Assembly (NCBI RefSeq): GCF_910592395.1
Contig: NC_088325.1
Location: forward strand, 4,617,501 to 4,681,500
DNA: 64,000 bases
From: Lineus longissimus
Lineage: Eukaryota; Nemertea; Pilidiophora; Heteronemertea; Lineidae
Direction of reading: 5' to 3'
Position numbers and translations under genes: made by a program. Under the pieces are notes generated by a model, which was not told the DNA's origin, ran no database searches, and worked only from the letters and a program-made list of their open reading frames with translations. Positions within the stretch are counted from its first letter, which is position 1, and every line of letters begins with the position of its first letter. Below, piece by piece: positions 33,550-42,120 of this stretch.

Positions 33550-33785
33550 CTGGGCAGGAAAGACACCACTCAGGTTGACAGTATGTACGGATACTTGTAC
33601 ATGGAGCATGGAGCAAGAACACATTTTACACTCTATAATGCACGGCTTCCCAAGATACTGATGGATCGGAGTGGCTACCGGAGAATGTTCATGGATGCTT
33701 AACCACGAAAGGGAGGTTGCCAGATTTGCTGGATTGATGTTGCATCCCTCGATGCAGGGGGTGTACTCGTCGCAAGAGAGAGGTG
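33550..33785 (-). CDS. Possible Cys-rich exon upstream of the secreted peptide gene
   Basis: On the minus strand an acceptor-like ACGTCAG at 33786 and a donor CAG|GTATAG at 33549 bound 236 bases open in one frame (phase 1 in, phase 0 out). The translation includes LSCDEYTPCIEGCNINPANL and GKPCIIECKMCSCSM, eight cysteines in 78 codons. A second minus frame across 33622-33242 is also open and has CLSCPGIDTKNKGLVLCFTS, so the true frame is uncertain. It could be an alternative or extra exon of the neighbouring six-Cys gene, a paralogue remnant, or chance. Confidence 0.2.
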
Positions 33786-34364
33786 CTGACGTAACAGCTC
33801 ATCGACGGGCGTAGCCTTGAGGGATGTGGTGTGTCAAAACCTGTCTTCGGCCCGTTTCGGTATCCGCGGAATCGGTCAAAAACAACAACGTTCTCGCGAA
33901 AAAACTGCCATGAAAGTCGAAAATATCTTCAGTTTCGTGATTTAAGTCGAAATAAATCGAATACAGCAGTGATGTCACTCAAGAAGCAGGAGTGAGTGAC
34001 TTTATTATGTAAATTCACAATCGACCGTAAGATGAATTTCGGAACGAGTTTACAATCCCCGATCACACCCCAAAAAACGGTCATCGGTTGACTAACGAAG
34101 CACCCCTGTTCAATGGATTTATAATTGAATGCGATCAAACTACGTCATTTCCAATCGGGGATTGTAAATTTTAACCTGAATTTCTAGTACCCGGTTCATC
34201 TATTGGGCTGTGAATGCCTGAGAGTTTTCTCCTTCTTCGGGGTCGGTAGGCCTATATATATTTTGAATGCCTAGACTAAAACCAGGTAAATTGTAGTAAT
34301 CACCAAGGTTCATCTTGGTGTTTTCTCTATTCTGGAATGTCATGAGCATACGAAAGATGGTGGT

Positions 34365-34510
34365 TGTTACGCTCCAACTCTATAATAGTGCCAACTCTGA
34401 TGGACATGATTCCAACTTTGATATGCCAACTCCAATGGAGATAGATAAGTACTCAGCCGTAAGATGTCTCTACCCGGTGAACGGTTTGTTCCAACTCTAA
34501 TATGCCAACT
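34365..34510 (+). repeat. Left terminal inverted repeat of the Ginger-like element
   Basis: Begins TGTTACGCTCCAACTCTATA and ends at TAATATGCCAACT. It is the inverted match of 39825-39970. CCAACT recurs six times at uneven spacing. Confidence 0.9.
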
Positions 34511-35042
34511 ATACGAGAGTTTGCAATCAGTCTGAATGATTAAAAAACGCCTAAGTAAGGCAAGATGATCGTTCGTCTTCTTATCGGCAAGGACGCAAAG
34601 ATCTCCCATGGTCCATTCAGCTGACTTCCTGAACATCCTGAAGATATTGGGCACAGAAATAGCAACAATTTGATTGTAGCCATTGGTATTTTGGTGTTTA
34701 ATGAATGCGGGTTGTAAAATGACGGCACAGGCATTTGACATGCCTCTGCGTCGGCTGTGTGATTTTCATGTTGATTTTTTCAGTGTAGAAAAAGTACATG
34801 GTGTCCTCCAAAGATTGTTTGACCACCCTGCATCAGGACTTGTCCCTGCTTATTCATGTCTATTGACATTTGCTCATCATCTTTAGATGTAGGTTATTGT
34901 GACAGATATTAGTAAGGATAAAACAATCGTAGATGAAGGATATCTCAGTTGACAATTGGCATTGAGATCCAAAGATCTTAGGTCCAGCTACCCGTGACTA
35001 GTCAGATGATCGAGTCGTGGGGACACCCATCACCACTAATAT

Positions 35043-35719
35043 CACCAAATGAGGCAGGTTTTGCATTTCTAAACCTTTTAGACAAAAAGAGGCCTAACTT
35101 TGGACAGAAATAAGTAATTAAGGTCTAATTGCACTTTAATTTGGCAAGCTAGCTTGTGAAAAAGACACGACATCCTTTTGTGTCTCAAGGAGTTGTATGG
35201 GCCGTGAAAACCGCAAAAAATATGTACATGTTTTTGTAAGCGATCGCCGCTCGCGCAAACTTGTCTTGCATGTTTTTGTGAAAGAGGACTAAGATCATGA
35301 AAGTGTTTTAGGAGCTTGAAAACATTTTTAACTATATACACCCTATTATTTCGCGTTGGACGCCACTGGTCGCCACTGGACGCTAAATAGGATGACCCGT
35401 CTCGAGCGCCACCCAACGTCTGTTTTGATATACGACCGCGTTCTTCGACGTCCTCTTTCACAAAAACATGTGAGGGAAGTTTGCGCGAGCGCCACCCAAC
35501 GTCTGTTTTGATATACGACCGCGTCCTTCGACGTCCTCTTTTACAAAAACATGCAAGACAAGTTTGCGCGAGCGACGACCGCTTACAAAAACATGTACAG
35601 TATTTTTTGCGGTTTTCACGGCCCATAGAGTTGGCTAACAAATTAGACCCTTATTAGTCTTTTTCGAACAAAGCTATGGCCTAAATTGTCTAGAAATGCA
35701 AAATTCGCCTCTTTTGGTG
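35043..35719. mobile_element. Foldback element with long inverted repeats, nested in the Ginger-like element
   Basis: About 250 bp at each side are inverted copies: CACCAAATGAGG...TTTTGCATTTCTA at the left against TAGAAATGCAAAATTCGCCTCTTTTGGTG at the right, then GGGCCGTGAAAACCGCAAAAAATA, CATGTTTTTGTAAGCG and CGCGCAAACTTGTCTTGCATG. A segment with CGAGCGCCACCCAACGTCTG and TTTTGATATACGACCGCGT is also directly duplicated (35404 and 35489). No coding capacity is visible. I could not see a clean target duplication. Confidence 0.75.
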
Positions 35720-36094
35720 CTTTGACTGACGTAAAGTGAATCTGTACAAATACATTAAAAAGCAAGAAAACCAAGTATAAAAACATTCAGATCACTTACT
35801 ATGTATTTTCTAATAGATACAGATAGTACAATTACTGACTACGATGTATTTTTCTCAGAAAAATCTCTGGAATGATAGCCTTTGAACGAAATTAAAGGTT
35901 CTCATCAAAATCATCATAAAGTGTATAATCATGGTTCATGTCATATTTAAGTATATGTTTAGTTGACTATTTACTAAACAAAACTAGACCTTTGTTCACG
36001 GTAAAGTAAAGTGAAGCTACACATGTTACGGTTGTTATTAACTATATCAGATAGGAGCACTTCCACTCATCAAATTCTCTAGCTGATGTTGAGT

Positions 36095-37573
36095 TCATTG
36101 GGAAAAAAAATCACCGTCTTCCGGAAAAGCTGTTGAAGGTCGAAATTTGGCAAGCCAAATTTTAAGAAGCTTGTCTTTGAAGCGTTTTCGAGAATCCTCT
36201 GCTGTCATTTTCCCCTGGAATGCGTCAAAATCGTCCATCAGTTCTTCATTCAAAACGTAATGCCCATTCACCTTTTCCAGTGTGATTCCTCTCGTCTGTG
36301 CATCTCTGGCCCACAGCACGCTCGCATCCGTTATGCCAAAGAGCCAGTGATTTTCTGGGACAGCATCCCATTCCCTTAAATTTTCACCCCTTTCCGCTCT
36401 TACAGCCTGTCTTATTTCATCATCATCCAAAGGCCATTCAGCATCCAGAGGTAAAGTATCTGATGGGTCATCGGGTCCTTCATGGGGTTTTCCCATCGAC
36501 ACTGTTTGGGACTGCAAGTCTACGGAACCACGCACATCATCTGAGGTATTCTCGGTACTCTCAAGAACACTTTCGTTTGTAAATGCATCATTTGGGTCCA
36601 AGTGTGCAGCACCGATACTGGGACTGTCTGTCTGATGCTGGGCTTCTTCAAGGCTCGTGTAATGTAGTTCAAAGGGGTGTCCTAGTAGGAGTCTCGGGCA
36701 CTGAGTGGTTTCAGCAGAAGGGTGGATGGTAACAGGACGATCAGATACGCTCGAAATTACCACAATTTGCATTTTCAACATCTCTGAAGCAGCGCGTAGA
36801 ACTAAGTGGTCTCCCCATGTACCTTGGCGGCTCATTCGACTCAGGTACTCCTCCCAACTGTTGTCACCACTCACAAACGAGAATAATTCGGTGCCATCTG
36901 ACATCCTTGGGTTGCGTCGTAAAAACTCTACGATGTTTAGTCTTAGCGTTCTCGGGTTAAAATCGTTTATGCGGTTCCCATCGCCTTCAATTTTTCGTCT
37001 AACCTGGAGACCATGGTTGGTGATGGTTGCGAAGAATCGCTCTTGCATGCTATTTCTTGACTGGTGTTCCAATCTTGAGCATTGAATTGCTTGGTTGAGT
37101 TCAATGAATTCCAACATTGCCTCCACAGATGAGAAAGACGCTGTATTCGTTAAATACTCCTCGAATAGATATTCCTCTGTTGTCTTTGCAGTTCTCGGTC
37201 GGCGTTTCGCTTCTTCTTCACGCGTCATAAACGTGATATCGCTCACCGAAAACCATCCTTCATTTTCGGCATCATCTAAGATGTATTTTACCCTGTGACA
37301 GTACTTTTGTTTCCGAGCCTTTGTAACGACCCCCTCGACTGCCTTTGGTGCCTTCACCTTCTTTCCACTTTTCCGCTGTTCTGTACCTTGAATCCGCACC
37401 AACACTTTATACCCAACTGCGTATACACTTGGACGTGATTTGTCTAGCTTTTTGTTAACCATCTTCTGTGCGTATTTCTTCGAAGTCTTTCTGACTTCTT
37501 CTCTAATTTCATCGGCAGCTGCTTTGAAAGCTTGAACATCATCCAGGGTTGCACTGTTCTCTTTTGTATCCAC
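36095..37573 (-). CDS. Integrase C-terminal (SH3-like) plus OTU-domain protein of a Ginger-like transposon
   Basis: A minus-strand terminal exon starts after TTTTTCAG at 37574 (phase 0) and is open for 492 codons. Residues 1-125 resemble the tail of transposon/retroelement integrases: a helical stretch, SVYAVGYKVLVRIQG, then HRVKYIL and GWFSVSDITFMTREEEAKRR. Residues 170-310 are OTU-like: RTLRLNIVEFLRRNP, SWEEYLSRMSRQGTWGDHLV, LRAASEMLKMQIVVIS, then LLLGHPFELHYTSL with the C-terminal His. The canonical catalytic DGNC-x-F-A block is not intact: GDGN at 197-200 is followed by Arg, and no Cys aligns in SMQERFFATI. OTU domains are usually deubiquitinases; this copy may be inactive. Residues 310-490 are acidic and end in a transposase-like helical tail. 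The N-terminal integrase core expected upstream is absent from the window. Confidence 0.65.
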   Translation of the reverse strand: MDTKENSATLDDVQAFKAAADEIREEVRKTSKKYAQKMVNKKLDKSRPSVYAVGYKVLVRIQGTEQRKSGKKVKAPKAVEGVVTKARKQKYCHRVKYILDDAENEGWFSVSDITFMTREEEAKRRPRTAKTTEEYLFEEYLTNTASFSSVEAMLEFIELNQAIQCSRLEHQSRNSMQERFFATITNHGLQVRRKIEGDGNRINDFNPRTLRLNIVEFLRRNPRMSDGTELFSFVSGDNSWEEYLSRMSRQGTWGDHLVLRAASEMLKMQIVVISSVSDRPVTIHPSAETTQCPRLLLGHPFELHYTSLEEAQHQTDSPSIGAAHLDPNDAFTNESVLESTENTSDDVRGSVDLQSQTVSMGKPHEGPDDPSDTLPLDAEWPLDDDEIRQAVRAERGENLREWDAVPENHWLFGITDASVLWARDAQTRGITLEKVNGHYVLNEELMDDFDAFQGKMTAEDSRKRFKDKLLKIWLAKFRPSTAFPEDGDFFSQ

Positions 37574-37951
37574 CTGAAAAAGACGTAGAAACATTGAGAG
37601 TATGAGGCAAACAACGGGAGAGATTTTACTTTCCATGTGGGTCATTCCAGCCAAAACAACACCCCCCCCCTTCCAATTTGGCTCATCTTCAGCACACATA
37701 GGGCACATCGAAGAAAATATCACATGAGAACGAGGAATATTCGAACCTACCACCTTCGTTTTTTTCGGAGCATTAAGTCGTGATTTCTCGCTCAGGTGTT
37801 CAATTATCTTGGAAGCTCAACACAGAAATTTCACCAGAATCTCTTTACTGATTTGTCGCATGAAAAAGGAGCAAGCAAAAATAAACCCGCTGGACGAAGG
37901 ATGACTGCATCCCGCATCTAGGAATTATCTATAAAGGATAATCACCCCCAA

Positions 37952-38484
37952 TTATTTTTCGTCCTCCTCCTCATGTTCGTCTTCGTCCTCGGTTGTTGTT
38001 CCATCGTCTTTCTTATTCTTTTCTTTACTGCCAGGCAACCAAGGCACTCGGGCGAAGAACGACTCATAAGGACAATATTTATCTGAAAAAAGGTACACAT
38101 GAAAAGTCGCCGGGCAATTTTCCATTGCTTTGTGGAACTTGTACCTGACTTCTGTCTTCCCCAAAATATTTTCTGTCCCTCTGATCACAGACGAAAACTT
38201 TCATGTCCTACTAGAAATTCCTAGGGGTATTAATTCAGAGGGGGGTATCAGGAGGGGGCAAAATTTGATGGCGATCTCCTGGAGATCTCCAAGTACTGTA
38301 GTCTCCTCGGATCATAAAAACCTTTAGATGTGTACTTACTCTTAAAAGCTTCGTGCGGATAGTTGTTATACAGTCTTGCGTAGGACGGCAATCTTTCAAC
38401 CCAATAATGAGCCTTGCCCGTTTGCACAAATTGTGAAATGTCAAACGCGAGTTTCTCTTTTCACGTTCTTTGTACCCTTTCAAC
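37952..38484 (-). pseudogene. Two spliced exons of unknown origin inside the Ginger-like element
   Basis: Exon 38484-38340 lies between a strong acceptor (TTTGTTTTCAG) and donor (AAGA|GTAAGT). It reads KGYKEREK, then, after an apparent 2-base insertion, LAFDISQFVQTGKAHYWVER and YNNYPHEAFK. The next exon, 38178-37952, follows an acceptor that fits the shifted phase and reads TEVRYKFHKAMENCPATFHV, CPYESFFARVPWLPG and an acidic tail (TTTEDEDEHEEEDEK) to a TAA. These look like real protein, not integrase or OTU. They may be a captured host gene fragment or a divergent element-specific domain. The 2-base shift suggests decay, or a sequencing error. Confidence 0.4.
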
Positions 38485-38800
38485 CTGAAAACAAAGAACA
38501 GGATTATTATTGTCCGTTAAGATTTATTCACAAGCACGAATTTCATATCTGCGGGACCTATAATTTCATGGAGGAGTTCATGGGTTGCAGTAACAACAGG
38601 CGATAAATGTAAAGTGACGATTTGGATATAAATTTATTCACTGACAGTCGGACCTACCAGTGGAACTACATATGTCTCCAAGACCCTGAGTTAAATTCAT
38701 TTTCCCGGGGGGGGGGTCCTTGCTCAGATTCATTGAAACAAATTCTAATCTGTCCTACTGAACTTGCATTTTTCAAACATTTAAGCGCATTGAAACTAAC

Positions 38801-39192
38801 CTTTCCTTGGGTCTGGGGATGATACAGGCCGAAGCTTTGTTGGAGAAGAGAGGTTTTCGGCTCTGACTCTCTTTCATTTTTGCAAGATATCGACGCACAA
38901 GCTTTTCTCCCATCGCACAGTATTGGCTGGATATAACGGCGGATAGTTTCTTGGCAGCGAGTCCTTTATATTTGCCAAAGAAATACCTGACTATAGGCTC
39001 AATTTCTGATATCCTCGGAAATATCCTATGTCCACCGACTTCCACAATTCTTTCCTCGTCGTTCCCATTTAGCGGATTGGTTTTTCTCATGATTCGGTAC
39101 CTGCCAGAAATCTTCTTCTGGTATGCTTTCATTTCCGCGGGCGTTGAAAGTTCCCGCCATCGTACGTCTTCCGACAGAAAACGATACAACTC
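38801..39192 (-). CDS. N-terminal exon of a Ginger/KRBA2-like transposase
   Basis: The exon runs from an acceptor CTAG at 39193 to a donor AAAG|GTTAGT at 38800 (phase 0 in, phase 2 out). It reads ELYRFLSEDVRWRELSTPAE, then KKISGRYRI, VEVGGHRIFPRISEIEPIVR, YFFGKYKGLAAKKLSAVISS, QYCAMGEKLVRRYLAK and SRKPLFSNKASACIIPRPKE. The order (short Y.F.L.. start, strand with R-I-V, then a KYKG...KL...IS..Y...EK.V..YL/W helical module, P.F.N.) is that of the H2C2-like region preceding the integrase core in KRBA2-like and Ginger proteins. The usual zinc ligands are poorly conserved. Its donor phase fits the 38484 acceptor. The DDE core that should follow is not present. Confidence 0.5.
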
Positions 39193-39824
39193 CTAGTTGT
39201 AAACGTCATCATCGATCGGGTAAACCGACGAATTTTTTCAGGTGAATTTCAGCCCTCCCCCTTCCAGGCCGACTTCTTTGATAGAATTTTTGAAAATACA
39301 TGTAGGCCTATGTACCCTTTCCCGTGACAAGTGTTTGAAGATGTCTATCTTTTTTTCCAGGAGGCCGAACGTCCATTTATTAACATCAACCTCTAGCAGT
39401 AGGCCTAGGCCGGGGCTTGGACTGCTCCAACACTGCCTATCCAACCTAGCATGGGATAGCACATTTACCTTCGGCCCTATCTGCTATGAAAAAGCGTGTA
39501 TTTTGTGCCACCTTGCACGAGCACAGAGACTGTGTAGAGTACACTTTATCCGGTTACAGGTGCAGATCAATGTATGTCACCGACCCAAGCATATCAATGT
39601 GGCCACTGAGGGTATCATCAGCAACTCATTTGTGTAACTAAGTCAACGAACTTCTTAGAACAGACGCATGAGATTACTCAGTGAACCAATGCATGTACGT
39701 ACCGCATCGGAATCGGCCAACCCCAATTCACAATGACAAAAGATAGCGGAAGAAAGTATAATGAATGATCGCAATATCTTGACTCGCATGTGTATCGAAA
39801 CTGTATACAAAGTTCCGCTTTCAA

Positions 39825-39970
39825 AGTTGGCATATTAGAGTTGGAACAAACCGTTCACCGGGTAGAGACATCTTGCGGCTGAGTACTTATCTATCGCCAT
39901 CAGAGCTGGCATATTAAAGTTGGAATCATGTCCATCAGAGTTGGCACTATTATAGAGTTGGAGCGTAACA
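39825..39970 (-). repeat. Right terminal inverted repeat of the Ginger-like element
   Basis: Reverse complement of 34365-34510 with about six differences, ending GCGTAACA and followed by the GTGGT target copy. Confidence 0.9.
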
Positions 39971-40110
39971 GTGGTCACCTCTCTTCTGTCCGTGTCTCGG
40001 AGGATTTTGCTGCCAGTGATTGATGTGAATGAATTAATCAGCCTGCAATTTGGACCAACACCGGTCCGTGTCTCGGGGATGCTGCTGCCAGTAATTGATA
40101 GGAACATATC

Positions 40111-40838
40111 TGACTGAAGCTCACATTTTGACCCCCTGAAGCACTAACATGGAGCAATTTTGATATGTTTGAATCCACTCTCCCTTCAATTAATTAGTAA
40201 ATTTAACTATTTCATAGCGATTTCTTACTATGCTGAGAGTTTCTGTACTGACTGTGAAATTCGTTGGGTAAACTATAGAATTATTTGTAACTTTTTTCCA
40301 CTTGGTTTTAGCTAGAACAACTAACTATGGTTGATTCACAACTATTTTTACAAGTTTCACAGTTGGTACAATAGGAACTACCACTACAGATTTGTGAACC
40401 CACCAGTTCAGATTGTTTGATTTGTCCATTAATCCACGTCTGATTTCTGGAACCACGGCAGAGGGTGTAAATTAAAATGTCTGTTGCTAATCAGAGCAGA
40501 GCGCACCCACTCAATTAACAATCGGAAAACAACCGGATCAGGAGTCGGTGTTGGTCCAAATCACTGGCTAATTGAATTGGAGTGTCTCTAATATTAAGTG
40601 CGATCACGTGCATGTCAATCATTTGAATTCTAAAGAGAGATGTAGATAGAATCAATCACTTGAAAAACCGAAGGATCCAGAAGTGATCGAACTTTGGGTT
40701 GAAAGGATACCATAAAGGAACATACATAAAGGTAGAGCTAAAGATTATGAAATTTTCTAACCACTATGAAACTTCGCCTTTTTAGTCTTAGTACCTTCAT
40801 TGATTTATCATCCAATGATGTTTATTTTGTTTCAATAG
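40111..40838. other. No gene seen; candidate intron for the next exon
   Basis: AT-rich sequence following the Ginger-like element. A short inverted match (GTTGGTCCAAAT against ATTTGGACCAAC) links 40550 with 40050. Confidence 0.3.
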
Positions 40839-41072
40839 ATCGTTGACAGATACCGCGCGATAGAGCCTTCTTGGAGGAGACATCGCCAGTCTGAACTCGG
40901 GATATCAATAACCTACAGTTTATCAGTCTGTCCTGATTGTGTTCTGATCGGAGTAAGGAAAAGCTATGTGATAGCATTGAATTACATTGCTATTTTCGAA
41001 TCATACGAGGAGGTTTATGATGATATTTTGCCGTTTCCGTATGATACCCCAGAGGATACCACTCAAAGATAG
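40839..41072 (+). CDS. Orphan terminal exon, 77 codons
   Basis: After an acceptor-like GTTTCAATAG the plus strand is open for 77 codons to TAG at 41070, with no internal Met. The translation includes IVDRYRAIEPSWRRHRQSEL, ITYSLSVCPDCVLIGVRKSY, IALNYIAIFESYEEVYDDIL and an acidic end PYDTPEDTTQR. Amino-acid make-up and lack of bias toward low complexity look like real protein; a CPDC pair is present. I found no matching upstream exon, and the Ginger-like element lies just upstream. It could be the last exon of a gene interrupted by that element, or a retained remnant. Family unknown. Confidence 0.4.
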   Translation: MVDRYRAIEPSWRRHRQSELGISITYSLSVCPDCVLIGVRKSYVIALNYIAIFESYEEVYDDILPFPYDTPEDTTQR

Positions 41073-42120
41073 TTACGATGCGGCGTAGTATTTGGCAAAC
41101 AAGGGTAGCAAGTCAGAGCGAACACTGAGTCATCTTTTTGTTCACTCTTGACAACAATGGGCTATACTGATGACCTCCGATTTCATGGCCGCATCATTAG
41201 CTGTTGCGGCGCTACCGACGACCTACTTCCATCTAACATTCTCTTACCCAGAAAGGTTGAAATAAGTTGTTTTAACTATCGAAATAGAACTTTACCATTA
41301 TTCATCACTACCTTTTTTAGCGAGAACAACTTATCAAACAATAGTTTCACTATTTCTTTTTTCAAATTCACAGAAACAGGAACGGCGAAATCAGTTAAGT
41401 TATAGGAGTGCATGCTCCAGGTTAAGTCCTAAATCTCGACGGCGCAGTGTGTTGATCAGCCATTTGTCCCAGACATCGATGGATGCGGGTCACGTTTACG
41501 ATATGCTCATTATGTCTTATCATTCCTGGACCAAGTTTTGGGATGAAGATGAATATTTCACGAGCAGCAACCGAGTGTTGAGCTTGATATCCAGGGTGGA
41601 GGACGCCACTCGTTTATTGATGGATTCTCCAAGGCAGACATCAGATACAAGCATATCTCTGCCAGTATTGTCGTCCATTGCGCGTGTATTGCATATATGA
41701 TATACGCAAATGCATGCAGCAAGAATAGTCGAACAAAATCAAAATGCAATAAACGTCACGATTTCCTAAATATTTTCGAGTGTGCTCTTTCTGTTTAATA
41801 TTGTTAAGGCGAATATCTATCAGCCAATTAAAACTGTTCATGGGGCAAAACTCGCCTCGCTTCAAATCATCGTCTGCTTTACGAGCCAAATCACCTTGTC
41901 ATTTTTCACACTATACAGAATAGTGCGCATAAAAACACCAAAGAGCACTCCGTTATGGAAAGAAAATTTTCGGGTAAAGACTTGAAGTACACGTTGACGA
42001 CCTTTCCAAATTTTTTGAAACACAAAAAGACACAAGTCTGGTAGTTACGTGGGTGAGTGATTTCAGCACATTCATGATCATATTCAATTGCGGCCCTTTC
42101 AAGCACTGACAGTATGCATG
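41073..42120. repeat. Dispersed repeat fragment related to 1.44-1.70 kb, plus unique sequence
   Basis: The part from about 41820 to 42110 resembles 1440-1695 (see there). The minus strand reads KADDDLKRG near 41875 and ERAAIEYDHECAEITHPRNY near 42100, comparable to EDDDLKRG and LLQLECGELPHPRY at the first copy. Intact coding is not evident. Confidence 0.4.

Larger units (their letters stand above)
34365..39970 (-). mobile_element. Ginger-like DNA transposon, complete ends, 5606 bp
   Basis: The left end starts TGTTACGCTCCAACTC at 34365 and the right end is its inverted copy finishing GAGTTGGAGCGTAACA at 39970. The inverted repeats are 146 bp (34365-34510 and 39825-39970) with about six mismatches. 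Each is flanked by GTGGT (34360-34364 and 39971-39975), a 5-bp target duplication. The TIRs contain repeated CCAACTCT.ATATGCC words, likely transposase sites. TGTNR ends and a 4-5 bp duplication fit Ginger-type transposons, whose transposases descend from retroelement-like integrases and can carry OTU domains. Inside, on the minus strand, are an N-terminal transposase-like exon (38.8-39.2 kb), an unexplained spliced frame (37.95-38.5 kb) and an integrase-tail plus OTU ORF (36.1-37.6 kb). A foldback element is nested at 35.04-35.72 kb. No catalytic integrase core (D, D, E with DNG) was found. Confidence 0.75.

Noticed and set aside
35078-35641. 187-codon minus frame
   Set aside because: Lies entirely within a foldback element and reads through its direct duplication.
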